Origin: Streptomyces seoulensis
Lineage (GTDB): Bacteria; Actinomycetota; Actinomycetes; Streptomycetales; Streptomycetaceae
Reading direction: 5' to 3'
Length of the DNA: 64,000 nucleotides
NCBI GenBank assembly: GCA_013364255.1
Contig: CP054936.1
Span: forward strand, 2,820,853-2,884,852
This document shows positions 22,873-31,368 of the stretch, in pieces (within the stretch, counting starts at the first letter, position 1; every line of letters starts with the position of its first letter). Below the pieces are notes generated by a model that saw only the letters and a program-made list of their open reading frames with translations, was not told where the DNA came from and did no database searches. A program made the position numbers and the translations under genes.

Positions 22873-25488
22873 TCAGCCGGCGGTCATCCGCTGTTCCACG
22901 TCGGGGTGCTGGGTGAGCCAGGCGTCGACCGCCTGGTCCTCGTGGCCCTGGCCGCGCCGGTTGATCTCGCTCTCCAGGCTGCCGAGTTCGGCCTCGCTCA
23001 TCCGGAAGTTCTTGATCCACCGGGTGAGCCGCGGGTACTGCTCGGGGAACTTCGGGCCGGAGATGGTGCGGATGGTGTTGCCGACGCCGAAGAGCTTCTT
23101 GTCGTCGGCCAGCTTGGTGAGGCCGTAGCGGCTGTAGGCCCAGTGCGGCGACCACAGGACGACGGCCACCGGCTGCTTCTTGGCGTAGGCGCGCTTGAGC
23201 TCGGCGAGCATCGCGGGCGTGGAGCCGTCGACGACCTTGTACTCCTCGTCCAGGCCGTAGCCGGGCAGGACCTTGTTCTTGAGCAGGTCCATCTCGCCGG
23301 TGCCCGGCTCGATGCCGATGATCTTCCCGCCGAACTCGGAGGACTTGCCCTTGAGGTCTTCGAGGGACTTCACGTCCTTGACGTAGGACGGTACGGCGAT
23401 CTCCAGGGAGGTCGGCCGGTACCAGGTGCCGAGATCCTTGAGCTTGTCCTTGTTCTTGTCCCAGTAGTTCTTCTGGGCGTAGGGCAGCCAGGCGTCGAAG
23501 TTGAGGTCGATGTCGCCGCCGGCGAGGCCGGTGTAGACGGGGCCGACGTCCATCTGCTTGAGGTTCAGCTTGTAGCCGCGGCTCTCCAGGACGTGCTTCC
23601 ACAGGCGGGTGACGGCGACGTCCTCGTCCCAGGGGAACCAGGCGACGTTCAGCGTGCGCCCCGCTTCGGCCGGCTTGGCGCCGGAGCCGCCGGGCACCGG
23701 GGCGAGCTTGTCGACCAGGCCGGGGTTGGACTTGAGCCAGCCGCGCACGGCGTCCTGCTGGCGGCCCTTGCCCGCCTTGTTGATCTCGGCTTCCAGGCTG
23801 GTGAGCTGCTTCTCGCCGAGCTTGAAGTCCTTGAGCCACTTCCCGACGACCGGGTTGTCGGCGGCGAAGCCCTTGCGGGCCAGGGTGTGCACGCCGTCGC
23901 CGGTGCCCCAGGCGCCCTTGGGGTCCTTCAGCTTCTTCAGGCCGTAGTCGCTGTACGCCCAGTGCGGCGACCAGAGCGTGACGACGATGGGCTCCTTCTT
24001 GCTGTAGGCGCGCTTGAGCTCGGCGAGCATCGCGGGCGTGGAGCTGTCGACGACCTTGTACTCCTTGTCCAGGCCGTACTCCTTGAGGACCTTGCTCTTG
24101 AGCAGGGCCATCTCGCCGGCGCTGGACTCGATGCCGGTGATCTTCCCGCCGAACTCGGCCGCCTTGCCCTTGAGGTCGTCCAGGCTGTCGACGTCCTTCA
24201 TGTACGACGGGACGGTCAGCTCCAGGGAGGTCTGGTCGTACCAGGAGCCGAGGTCGTCGAGCTGCTTGCCGTACTTCTTCCAGTACTGGGCGTGGGTGGT
24301 GGGCAGCCAGGAGTCGGTCTCGAAGTCGACGCTGCCCTGGGCGAGCGAGGTGTAGAGCGGTCCGGCGTCGAACTGCCGGGCCTCCACCTGGTAGCCGCGC
24401 TGTTCGAGGATCTCCTTCCACAGGAAGGTGGAGGCGACGCCCTCGTCCCAGGGGATGTAGCCCAGGGTGATCTTCTTGCCCTTGCCGACGTTCGTGCCGT
24501 CGGCGGCGGCGGTGGTGCCGGAGGCGCCGCCGAAGACGCCCATGCCGCCGGCGACGAGGGCGAGGACGACCACGCCGACCACGGCGAGCTGCGGCCGCGG
24601 CCGGTAGGACCAGATCTTCAGGCCGCCCGCGGCGCGGGCCCGGGCGGCGGCGCGCCGGCCGAGCGGCGAGACCTGGGTGCCGAGCGCGCCGGTCATCCGG
24701 TCGAGGTAGATCGCGAGGATCACGATGGCGACGCCGGCCTCGGAGCCGAGGCCCACGTTGAGCTGGCCGATGGCCTCGTTGACGTCGCCGCCGAGGCCGC
24801 CGGTGCCGACCATGCCGGCGATCGCGGCCATGGACAGGCCCAGCATGATCACCTGGTTGACGCCGGCCATCACCGTGGGCAGGGCCAGCGGCAGCTGGAC
24901 GCGCAGCAGCGTGTCGCGGGGCGCGGTGCCGAACGCCTCGGCGGCCTCGACCAGCTCCTTGTCGACCTGGCGGATGCCCAGCTCGGTCATGCGCACGCCG
25001 GGCGCGAGGGCGAAGATCAGGGTGGCGACGATGCCGGCGGAGGCGCCGGTGCCGAAGAACAGGATGGCCGGGATGAGGTAGATCATCGCGGGCAGCGTCT
25101 GCATGAAGTCCAGGACCGGGCGCACCACGGCGCTGACCCGGTCCGAGCGCGCCGCCCAGATGCCGACCGGCACCGAGATCACCAGGGCGATCAGGGTGGC
25201 GACCAGGACCAGCGACAGGGTCACCATCGCGTCCGGCCACAGCTCCAGGGAGTCGATGAACGCGAAGCCCGCGAAGGTGAGGACGCCGGCCAGCGTGCCG
25301 CGCAGCCAGAAGGCGAGGACGGCGAAGATGCCGGCGAGCAGCAGCGGCTCGGGCGCCTGGAGGACGGCGTTGATGCCGTCGTAGGCGCCGGTGAAGACGG
25401 TCTTGAAGAAGTCGAAGAGCCAGGACATGTGTCCGAGCAGCCAGTCGACCGCGGAGTTGACCCAGTCGCCGAGCGGGATCCTAGGCAC
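22873..25488 (-). CDS. Glycine betaine/proline ABC permease fused to two substrate-binding domains
   Basis: An 871-residue fusion. Residues 1-290 are an OpuAB/ProW-type permease with about six or seven helices and the EAA loop EAAEAFGTAPRDTLLRVQLPLALP. A further membrane helix (about 308-330) leads outside to two OpuAC-type receptors in tandem, at about 342-590 and 612-871. Each has the aromatic betaine-pocket motifs: GYIPWDEG, DSWLP and LWSPHWAYSDYG in the first, AWFPWDED, DAWLP and LWSPHWAYSRYG in the second. With a permease dimer the transporter would display four receptors. The GTG at 25488 overlaps the ATPase gene by 8 nt. The system imports compatible solutes under osmotic stress. Confidence 0.95.
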   Translation of the reverse strand: MPRIPLGDWVNSAVDWLLGHMSWLFDFFKTVFTGAYDGINAVLQAPEPLLLAGIFAVLAFWLRGTLAGVLTFAGFAFIDSLELWPDAMVTLSLVLVATLIALVISVPVGIWAARSDRVSAVVRPVLDFMQTLPAMIYLIPAILFFGTGASAGIVATLIFALAPGVRMTELGIRQVDKELVEAAEAFGTAPRDTLLRVQLPLALPTVMAGVNQVIMLGLSMAAIAGMVGTGGLGGDVNEAIGQLNVGLGSEAGVAIVILAIYLDRMTGALGTQVSPLGRRAAARARAAGGLKIWSYRPRPQLAVVGVVVLALVAGGMGVFGGASGTTAAADGTNVGKGKKITLGYIPWDEGVASTFLWKEILEQRGYQVEARQFDAGPLYTSLAQGSVDFETDSWLPTTHAQYWKKYGKQLDDLGSWYDQTSLELTVPSYMKDVDSLDDLKGKAAEFGGKITGIESSAGEMALLKSKVLKEYGLDKEYKVVDSSTPAMLAELKRAYSKKEPIVVTLWSPHWAYSDYGLKKLKDPKGAWGTGDGVHTLARKGFAADNPVVGKWLKDFKLGEKQLTSLEAEINKAGKGRQQDAVRGWLKSNPGLVDKLAPVPGGSGAKPAEAGRTLNVAWFPWDEDVAVTRLWKHVLESRGYKLNLKQMDVGPVYTGLAGGDIDLNFDAWLPYAQKNYWDKNKDKLKDLGTWYRPTSLEIAVPSYVKDVKSLEDLKGKSSEFGGKIIGIEPGTGEMDLLKNKVLPGYGLDEEYKVVDGSTPAMLAELKRAYAKKQPVAVVLWSPHWAYSRYGLTKLADDKKLFGVGNTIRTISGPKFPEQYPRLTRWIKNFRMSEAELGSLESEINRRGQGHEDQAVDAWLTQHPDVEQRMTAG

Positions 25489-26572
25489 GGGCCACCGCCT
25501 TCTCGCCGCCCTTGGCCCGCGGGGTGTCGCAGGGCTCGGGGGCGTCGGCGCTCTCGTCGCCGAGGAAGCCGACCAGCTGCCGGCGCGGGACGACGCCGAC
25601 CACGGTGCGGTGCTCGTCCAGCACGGCGACCGGGTGCGAGACGCGGGCGCTGATCGCGCACAGCTCGGTGAACGGGGTGTTGGGCGTGGCCGTCTCGCAG
25701 CCGCAGTCGGCCTCGTCGCCGCGCACCTGGCGGTCCATGACCGACTCGGCGGTCAGCACGCGGGAGCGGTCGACGTCCTGGATGAAGGAGGCGACGTAGT
25801 CGTCGGCGGGGCGCAGCAGGATGTCCTCGGCGGTGCCGGTCTGCACGATCCGGCCGTCGCGCATGACGGCGATGCGGTCGCCCAGGCGCATGGCCTCGTT
25901 GAGGTCGTGGGTGATGAACACGATGGTCTTCTTCAGGGTCTTCTGGAGCTGGAGCAGCTGGTCCTGCATGTCGCGGCGGATCAGCGGGTCCAGGGCGCTG
26001 AAGGACTCGTCCATCAGCAGCAGGTCGGCGTCGGTGGCGAGGGCGCGGGCGAGGCCGACGCGCTGCTGCATGCCGCCGGACAGCTCGTCGGGCCAGGAGT
26101 CCTCCCAGCCGGCCAGGCCGCACAGGGCGAGCGCCTCGTCGGCGCGGCGTTCGCGCTCGGCGCGGGGCACGCCCTGCACTTCCAGTCCGTAGGCGGCGTT
26201 CTCGCGGACGCTGCGGTGCGGGAAGAGCGCGAAGTGCTGGAAGACCATGCTGATCTTCCGGGAGCGGACCTCGCGCAGCTCGCGGTCGGTGAGGGCGGTG
26301 AGGTCCTGGCCGTCGAAGCACACCTGGCCCGCGGTGGGTTCCAGCAGGCCGTTCAGCATGCGCAGCAGGGTGGACTTGCCGGAGCCGGACAGGCCCATCA
26401 CGACGAATATCTGGCCGGGGGCCACCGTGAAGGAGGCGTCGATCACGGCGGCGGTGGCGCCGTCGGCGCGCAGTTCCTTGCGATCGGCGCCCTGCTGGAG
26501 CTGCTCGACCGCCTCGTCGGGTCGTCTGCCGAACACCTTGTACAGGTGTTGGGCCTCAAGCCTTGATGTCAC
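25481..26572 (-). CDS. Glycine betaine/proline ABC transporter ATPase
   Basis: A 363-residue ProV/OpuAA-type ATPase that powers the fused permease. Walker A is GLSGSGKST (about 60), the Q-loop VFQHFALFPH, the signature LSGGMQQRVGLARAL, and Walker B LLLMDESFSALDP. The C-terminal 100 residues are a CBS-like module (VLTAESVMDRQVRG, HPVAVLDEHRTVVGVVPRRQLVGFLG) like the ionic-strength sensor of OpuA, but only about one and a half CBS repeats seem present, with an unusual DEADCGCET cluster. I choose the GTG at 26572 (GTGAGG upstream); another GTG is two codons earlier. First gene of a two-gene operon. Confidence 0.95.
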   Translation of the reverse strand: MTSRLEAQHLYKVFGRRPDEAVEQLQQGADRKELRADGATAAVIDASFTVAPGQIFVVMGLSGSGKSTLLRMLNGLLEPTAGQVCFDGQDLTALTDRELREVRSRKISMVFQHFALFPHRSVRENAAYGLEVQGVPRAERERRADEALALCGLAGWEDSWPDELSGGMQQRVGLARALATDADLLLMDESFSALDPLIRRDMQDQLLQLQKTLKKTIVFITHDLNEAMRLGDRIAVMRDGRIVQTGTAEDILLRPADDYVASFIQDVDRSRVLTAESVMDRQVRGDEADCGCETATPNTPFTELCAISARVSHPVAVLDEHRTVVGVVPRRQLVGFLGDESADAPEPCDTPRAKGGEKAVARA

Positions 26573-26718
26573 GCGCACCTCACGTCGTAGGGGACAGGGA
26601 CGGAGCCGGAGTTCCGGTAACAGTTGAATAACGCAACTACTTCTGGCTCGGGCGCGCGCCTGCCCAGGCCCCCCGGGGTCAAACACAGAAGTGTCCTGGC
26701 TCACACCGCTTCCGGTCG

Positions 26719-26741
26719 CTGTCAGCGGCGTACGGCATGAT
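26719..26741 (+). promoter_or_regulatory. Weak RecA-NDp-like promoter before the exonuclease gene
   Basis: CTGTCAGCG, 8 nt, CATGAT resembles the actinobacterial DNA-damage promoter TTGTCRGTG-N8-TAnnnT: 7 of 9 bases in the first element, exact spacing, one mismatch in the -10. It ends 6 nt before the GTG start, the same leaderless layout as the stronger copy at 57708. Confidence 0.3.
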
Positions 26742-26747
26742 CGGGGC

Positions 26748-27668
26748 GTGACCGGACGACTGATGCTCCTCGACACCGCCTCGCTGTACTTCCGCGCCTA
26801 CTTCGGCGTCCCGGAGTCGGTCCGCGCCCCGGACGGCACCCCGGTGAACGCCGTGCGCGGACTGCTCGACTTCATCGACCGCCTGGTCAAGGACCACCGG
26901 CCCGACCACCTGGTGGCCTGCATGGACGCGGACTGGCGGCCGCACTGGCGGGTGGAGCTGATCCCCTCCTACAAGGCGCACCGCGTCGCCGAGGAGCACC
27001 CGGGCGGCCCGGACGAGGAAGAGGTGCCCGACACCCTCTCCCCGCAGGTCCCGGTGATCGAGGCGGTCCTGGACTCGGTCGGCATCGCCCGCGTGGGCGT
27101 CGCGGGATACGAGGCGGACGACGTGATCGGCACCTTCACCGCGCGGGCGGACGGCCCGGTGGACATCGTCACCGGCGACCGCGACCTGTACCAGCTGGTG
27201 GACGACGCGCGCGGGGTGCGCGTGCTCTACCCCGTCAAGGGAGTGGGCACCCTGCAGAGCACCGACGAGGCGGTGCTGCGCGAGAAGTATGGCGTCGACG
27301 GCAAGGGGTACGCGGATCTGGCGCTGCTGCGCGGCGACCCCAGCGACGGCCTGCCGGGCGTGCCCGGCGTCGGCGAGAAGACGGCGGCCAAGCTGCTCGC
27401 CGAGTTCGGCGACCTGGCCGGGATCCTGGCGGCCGTGGACGATCCGCGGGCGAAGCTGACGCCGTCGCAGCGGGGACGGCTCGACGAGGCGCGGCCGTAC
27501 CTGGCGGTCGCGCCGAAGGTGGTCAGGGTGGCCGCCGACGTGCCGCTGCCCGAGGTCGCGACGGCGCTGCCGCGCGCCCCGCGCGACGCGGACGCGCTGC
27601 GGGAACTGGCGGCCCGCTGGGGTCTGGGCGGCTCCCTTCAGCGGCTGCTGACCACACTGGAGGCGTGA
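26748..27668 (+). CDS. 5'-3' exonuclease (flap-type)
   Basis: A 306-residue free-standing 5'-3' exonuclease, similar to the N-terminal nuclease domain of DNA polymerase I. It should degrade DNA from 5' ends and remove flaps or RNA primers. Acidic metal ligands are seen in LLDTASLYFRAYFG, YEADDVIGTF and IVTGDRDLYQLVD; the helix-hairpin-helix is GDPSDGLPGVPGVGEKTAAKLL. Length is normal. The GTG at 26748 is taken as start; the ATG at 26763 (MLLDTA) is an alternative. No ribosome site is evident and the -10-like CATGAT ends 6 nt upstream, so it may be leaderless. Confidence 0.92.
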   Translation: MTGRLMLLDTASLYFRAYFGVPESVRAPDGTPVNAVRGLLDFIDRLVKDHRPDHLVACMDADWRPHWRVELIPSYKAHRVAEEHPGGPDEEEVPDTLSPQVPVIEAVLDSVGIARVGVAGYEADDVIGTFTARADGPVDIVTGDRDLYQLVDDARGVRVLYPVKGVGTLQSTDEAVLREKYGVDGKGYADLALLRGDPSDGLPGVPGVGEKTAAKLLAEFGDLAGILAAVDDPRAKLTPSQRGRLDEARPYLAVAPKVVRVAADVPLPEVATALPRAPRDADALRELAARWGLGGSLQRLLTTLEA

Positions 27669-27736
27669 GGACCGCCGCCCGACACCGGGCCGAGAGGTGT
27701 TCAACCGCGGCGCTGCCGGCCACCGGAAGGTGCTAA

Positions 27737-27752
27737 CTTAGGTAAGCCTAAG
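27737..27752 (+). promoter_or_regulatory. Iron box (DmdR/IdeR-type operator)
   Basis: CTTAGG-TAAG-CCTAAG is a perfect 6-bp dyad that resembles the DtxR/IdeR/DmdR consensus TTAGGTTAGSCTAACCTAA. It ends 21 nt before the siderophore-interacting protein gene, so iron-loaded regulator should repress that gene. Confidence 0.75.
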
Positions 27753-27773
27753 CAGGGAGACTGGGAGGCCGTC

Positions 27774-28619
27774 ATGGCAGAACGTCCGGCGCGCAAGCCG
27801 CGGACGGCGCACACCGCGCAGGTCGTCCGTACCGAGCGGCTGACCCCGCACATGCAGCGCGTGGTGCTCGGGGGCGAGGGACTGGCCGAGTTCTCGGCCG
27901 ACGCGTACACCGACCACTACGTGAAGCTGCTGTTCCCGGCCGAGGGGGTGACCTACCCCGAGCCCTTCGACCTGGAGCGGATCCGCGCGGAGTTCCCCCG
28001 CGAGCAGTGGCCGGTCACCCGCACCTACACCGTGCGCGCCTGGGACCCGCAGTCGCGCGAACTGACCCTGGACTTCGTGGTGCACGGCGACGAGGGCCTG
28101 GCCGGCCCCTGGGCGGCGCTGGCCGGACCGGGCGAGACGGTGCGCTTCATGGGCCCCGGCGGCGCCTACGCCCCCGACCCGAGCGCCGACTGGCACCTGC
28201 TCGCCGGCGACGAGAGCGCCCTGCCGGCCATCGCCCGCTCCCTGGAGGCGATGCCCGAGGGCGTCACCGCGCACGTCTTCGTGGAGGTCTCCGGCCCCGA
28301 GGAGGAGCAGAAGATCGACTCCGACGTGCCGGTGGTCTGGCTGCACCGCGGCGACCGCCCGGTCGGCGAGGCCCTGGTCGAGGCGGTACGGGCGCTGCGG
28401 TGGCCCGAGGGCCGGCTCCAGGCGTTCGTGCACGGCGAGGCCGGTTTCGTGAAGGAGCTGCGCCGGCTGCTGCGGGTCGAGCGGGCCATCGCGCGCGAGA
28501 ACCTGTCGATCTCCGGCTACTGGCGCCTGGGCCACAACGAGGACGGCTGGCAGGCCTCCAAGCGGGAGTGGAACGCCCGGATCGAGGCCGAGCAGGAGGG
28601 AGCGGCGCCGGCCGCGTGA
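27774..28619 (+). CDS. Siderophore-interacting protein (ferric-siderophore reductase)
   Basis: A 281-residue SIP/ViuB-family flavoprotein that reduces ferric siderophores in the cytoplasm to release iron. The FAD-binding barrel spans about 20-135 (RTERLTPHMQRVVLGGEGL, RTYTVRAWDPQSRELTLDFVVHG with the RxYTxR flavin motif). The NAD(P)H-binding lobe follows (LLAGDESALPAIARSLEAMP, FVEVSGPEEEQKI) and ends with the family's SGYWRLGHNEDGW. Start ATG at 27774 after GGGAGG. It is monocistronic, preceded by an iron box and followed by a terminator. No siderophore biosynthesis or uptake genes are adjacent. Confidence 0.95.
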   Translation: MAERPARKPRTAHTAQVVRTERLTPHMQRVVLGGEGLAEFSADAYTDHYVKLLFPAEGVTYPEPFDLERIRAEFPREQWPVTRTYTVRAWDPQSRELTLDFVVHGDEGLAGPWAALAGPGETVRFMGPGGAYAPDPSADWHLLAGDESALPAIARSLEAMPEGVTAHVFVEVSGPEEEQKIDSDVPVVWLHRGDRPVGEALVEAVRALRWPEGRLQAFVHGEAGFVKELRRLLRVERAIARENLSISGYWRLGHNEDGWQASKREWNARIEAEQEGAAPAA

Positions 28620-28638
28620 GACCTGCGTGAGACCTGAG

Positions 28639-28676
28639 GGGAAGGGGCGGCGCCGAGACCGGCGCCGCTCCTTCCC
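28639..28676 (+). terminator. Terminator after the siderophore reductase
   Basis: A 16-bp stem (28639-28654 with 28661-28676) with one G-U pair and a GAGACC loop, 20 nt past the stop. An 11-bp direct repeat, GCGTGAGACCT, straddles the stop codon just upstream (about 28614-28634). Confidence 0.7.
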
Positions 28677-28729
28677 GCTGTCCGCGCTGTCCGCGCCAGC
28701 AGCGGTTTCCCCGCCCGCGCGTCGCCTCG

Positions 28730-28735
28730 TAGGCT
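28730..28735 (+). promoter_or_regulatory. -10 box of a probable leaderless gene
   Basis: TAGGCT, a good HrdB-type -10, ends 7 nt before the GTG at 28743. A -35 of TTCCCC lies 17 nt upstream. Confidence 0.45.
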
Positions 28736-28742
28736 GCACCGG

Positions 28743-29696
28743 GTGAGACGCCGTACCCGTGTTCCGCCCGCTCCCCTGCCCCAGCGCCGCGGGGTGGACC
28801 CGGTGCGGGTGCGGCTGCCCGCCGAGGGGCCGTGGGCCACCGTGCGCGAGCATCTGGTGGAGCGGCTGTCGGGGGCCGCGCCCGGGGTGGTCGAGGAGAT
28901 GTTCGCGGCGGGGCGGATCGTCGCGGCCGACGGCCGGGCGGTGCCGCCCGACGCGCCCTACCGGCCCGGGATGTTCGTCTGGTTCCACCGCGAGCTGCCC
29001 CCGGAGACGCCGGTGCCGTTCCCGCTGGTGGTGGTCCACCGCGACGAGCACATCGTCGTCGTGGACAAGCCGCACTTCCTGGCCACCACCCCGCGCGGCA
29101 GCCATGTGGCCGAGACCGCGCTGGCCCGGCTCCGCCGCGATCTGGACCTGCCCGCGCTCGGCGCGGCGCACCGCCTGGACCGGCTCACCGCCGGACTGGT
29201 GCTGTTCACGGTGCGGCCCGAGGAGCGCGGCGCCTACCAGACGCTCTTCCGCGACCGGCGGGTCCGCAAGGAGTACGAGGCCGTCGCGCCGTACGACCCG
29301 GACCTCGCGCTGCCCCGCACGGTGCGCAGCCGGATCGTGAAGGAGCGCGGGGTGCTCGCCGCCCGGGAGGTGGCGGGCGAGCCGAACGCGGTCACGGACG
29401 TGGAGCGGGCCGGGCACCGGCCGGGCGGCCCGGCCCGCTACCGGCTCACCCCGCGCACGGGGCAGACGCATCAGCTGCGGGTGCACATGAACGCGCTCGG
29501 CGTGCCGATCCTCGGCGACCCGCTCTACCCGGTGGTGACCGCCGAGGGACCGGCCGGCGACTTCCGCCGCCCGCTGCAACTGCTGGCACGGGTGCTGGAG
29601 TTCACCGATCCGATCACGGGCGCGGAGCACCGCTTCCGCAGCGGCCGTGAGCTGCGGGCCTGGTCCGACCCGACGGCGTGGTCGGCCGGGCGGTGA
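28743..29696 (+). CDS. RluA-family pseudouridine synthase
   Basis: A 317-residue pseudouridine synthase of the RluA/RluD family, which isomerises uridine in rRNA or tRNA. The catalytic Asp is in HRLDRLTAGLVLFT (about 140). Other family motifs are VVDKPHFLATTPRGSHV, YEAVAP, TGQTHQLRVHMNALGVPILGDPLYP and PLQLLARVLEF. The N-terminal 75 residues are an S4-like region (WATVREHLVERLSGAAPGVVEEMFAAGRIV). The target position cannot be predicted. Start GTG at 28743, likely leaderless. It is convergent with the P450 gene. Confidence 0.92.
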   Translation: MRRRTRVPPAPLPQRRGVDPVRVRLPAEGPWATVREHLVERLSGAAPGVVEEMFAAGRIVAADGRAVPPDAPYRPGMFVWFHRELPPETPVPFPLVVVHRDEHIVVVDKPHFLATTPRGSHVAETALARLRRDLDLPALGAAHRLDRLTAGLVLFTVRPEERGAYQTLFRDRRVRKEYEAVAPYDPDLALPRTVRSRIVKERGVLAAREVAGEPNAVTDVERAGHRPGGPARYRLTPRTGQTHQLRVHMNALGVPILGDPLYPVVTAEGPAGDFRRPLQLLARVLEFTDPITGAEHRFRSGRELRAWSDPTAWSAGR

Positions 29697-29701
29697 CCGC
29701 G

Positions 29702-29731
29702 GGCCGCCGCCGGGCCGGCCCGGCGGCGGCC
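29702..29731. terminator. Bidirectional palindromic terminator
   Basis: A perfect 30-nt palindrome (29702-29716 with 29717-29731) fills the gap between the pseudouridine synthase stop (29696) and the P450 stop (29733). Confidence 0.7.
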
Positions 29732-29732
29732 G

Positions 29733-31310
29733 TCACTCACCGCGCCACCAGCGCAGGAACCGCTGCCAGGCGCCCGCCGGACGGTCCCGCGCATCCGCCG
29801 CGCCCGCCCCGGCGGGAGTCTCCCGCACCGGCGGCGGCTCCAGCAGGGTGCTCGGCACGGGCATGGTGCGCGGCCGGGGTGCGGAGGCGGCCGGAGGGCG
29901 CGGGCGCGGCGTGCCGGCCGCCGGGGTGTGCTCCGGGCCCGGGGGCGCGGCGAAGGCGCGGACCGTGCTGATGTCCCAGGCGGCGCGCTGCTGCGGGAGC
30001 GGCATCGGGGTGTGGCTCGGCTGCGACGTCACGTCCTGCTGCGGCCGCGGGCTGAACCGCACCGGCAGCTCCACCAGGTGCTGCGAGGCCATCGACTCCG
30101 TCCAGCGCAACTCCTCCTCGGGGCAGTCGAGCTGGAGGTCCGGCAGCCGCATCAGCAGCTTGTCGACGCCGACGTCGGCGATGGCCCGGCCGATGTCCTG
30201 GCCGGGGCACTCGTGCGGGCCGCCGCTGAAGGCCAGGTGTGAGCGGTTGCCCTGCATGTCGGCCGGCAGGTCGGGGCGCACCCGCGGATCGACGTTGGCC
30301 GGGGCGATGCCGAGCAGCAGCCCGTCGCCGCGCCGGATGCGCCGGCCGCCGAGCTCGGTGTCCTCCTTGGCGAAGTAGCCGAGGATGGTGCTGAACGGCG
30401 GCTCGTCCCACAAGGACTGCTCCACCGCCTGCGGCACCGTCATCTGGCCGCCGTTGAGCTGGGCGCGGAAGCCGGGATCGGTGAGCACCCGGCGGATGGT
30501 GTTGGCCAGCAGGTTGGCGGTGGCCTCGTAGGAGGCGATGAGCACGACCCGCAGGTGGGCGCCGACCTCGTCGTCGCTCAACCGGGCCGGGTCGGCGATG
30601 AGGTGGCTGGTGAAGTCGTCGGCCGGCTCGGCCCGGCGGCGCGCGGTGAGCCGGCGCAGACAGTCCATGACGTACTCGTTGCTGGCGATCGCGGTCTCGG
30701 TGCCCTTGAGCATGTCCCGGGCGGCCTGCACGATCCGGTCGTTGTACTCCTCGGGCATGCCGAGGATCTCGCACATCACCGCCATCGGCAGGTGCTCGGC
30801 GAACTGGTCGACGAGTTCGGCCCGGCCGCGTTCGCAGAACCGGTTGACCAGCCGCTGGGTGGCGCGGCCGATGTGGCGGCGCAGACTGCGCGGATCGATG
30901 GTCGCCACGGCGCTGGTGACCGCGCCGCGCAGCCGCAGGTGCTCCTCGCCCTCGGCGTAGGAGCAGACCGGCTGCCAGGCGAAGTGCGGCATGAGCGGGT
31001 GGTCGGGCTTGACCCGGCCGTCCACGAGCGGGGTCCAGATCCGGCTGTCGCGGGTGAACTGCGAGGGCGTGCGCACCATGTGCAGGTTCTCCGCGTGGCC
31101 GAGGACCACCCAGATCGGTACGTCGTCGTGGAGCAGCACGGGCGCCACCGGGCCGTGCTCCTCGCGGAGCCGGCGGTACAGCGCGCGCAGGTCCCGCACC
31201 TCGTGGAGCCGGTACAGGCCCGTCGGTGCGACGGCGTGCGCGGGGCAGCCCGGGGGCGGCGCGGGGGTGAGGTCGTCCGGACCGGTCAGGGGGTGGGGTT
31301 CAGGCGTCAC
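29733..31310 (-). CDS. rarE: Conservon cytochrome P450 lacking the ExxR motif
   Basis: A 525-residue P450, the last gene of the rar (cvn9) conservon. The heme loop is FSGGPHECPGQDIGR with the axial Cys. The I helix reads IASYEATANLL. The K-helix ExxR motif is replaced by EQSLW, as described for the CYP157 family. Residues from about 425 on are an unusual Pro-rich C-terminal extension (PRPRPPAASAPRPRTMPVPSTLLE then WQRFLRWWRGE) absent from ordinary P450s of about 400 residues; it may bind another conservon component or the membrane. No redox partner gene is adjacent. Start GTG at 31310, 58 nt after the GTPase gene. Confidence 0.93.
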   Translation of the reverse strand: MTPEPHPLTGPDDLTPAPPPGCPAHAVAPTGLYRLHEVRDLRALYRRLREEHGPVAPVLLHDDVPIWVVLGHAENLHMVRTPSQFTRDSRIWTPLVDGRVKPDHPLMPHFAWQPVCSYAEGEEHLRLRGAVTSAVATIDPRSLRRHIGRATQRLVNRFCERGRAELVDQFAEHLPMAVMCEILGMPEEYNDRIVQAARDMLKGTETAIASNEYVMDCLRRLTARRRAEPADDFTSHLIADPARLSDDEVGAHLRVVLIASYEATANLLANTIRRVLTDPGFRAQLNGGQMTVPQAVEQSLWDEPPFSTILGYFAKEDTELGGRRIRRGDGLLLGIAPANVDPRVRPDLPADMQGNRSHLAFSGGPHECPGQDIGRAIADVGVDKLLMRLPDLQLDCPEEELRWTESMASQHLVELPVRFSPRPQQDVTSQPSHTPMPLPQQRAAWDISTVRAFAAPPGPEHTPAAGTPRPRPPAASAPRPRTMPVPSTLLEPPPVRETPAGAGAADARDRPAGAWQRFLRWWRGE

Positions 31311-31368
31311 GGCGGTCGCTTTCGGGGCGAAAGGTTCGGGGCGAAAGGGGGGACGGCAGACGGGGGGC

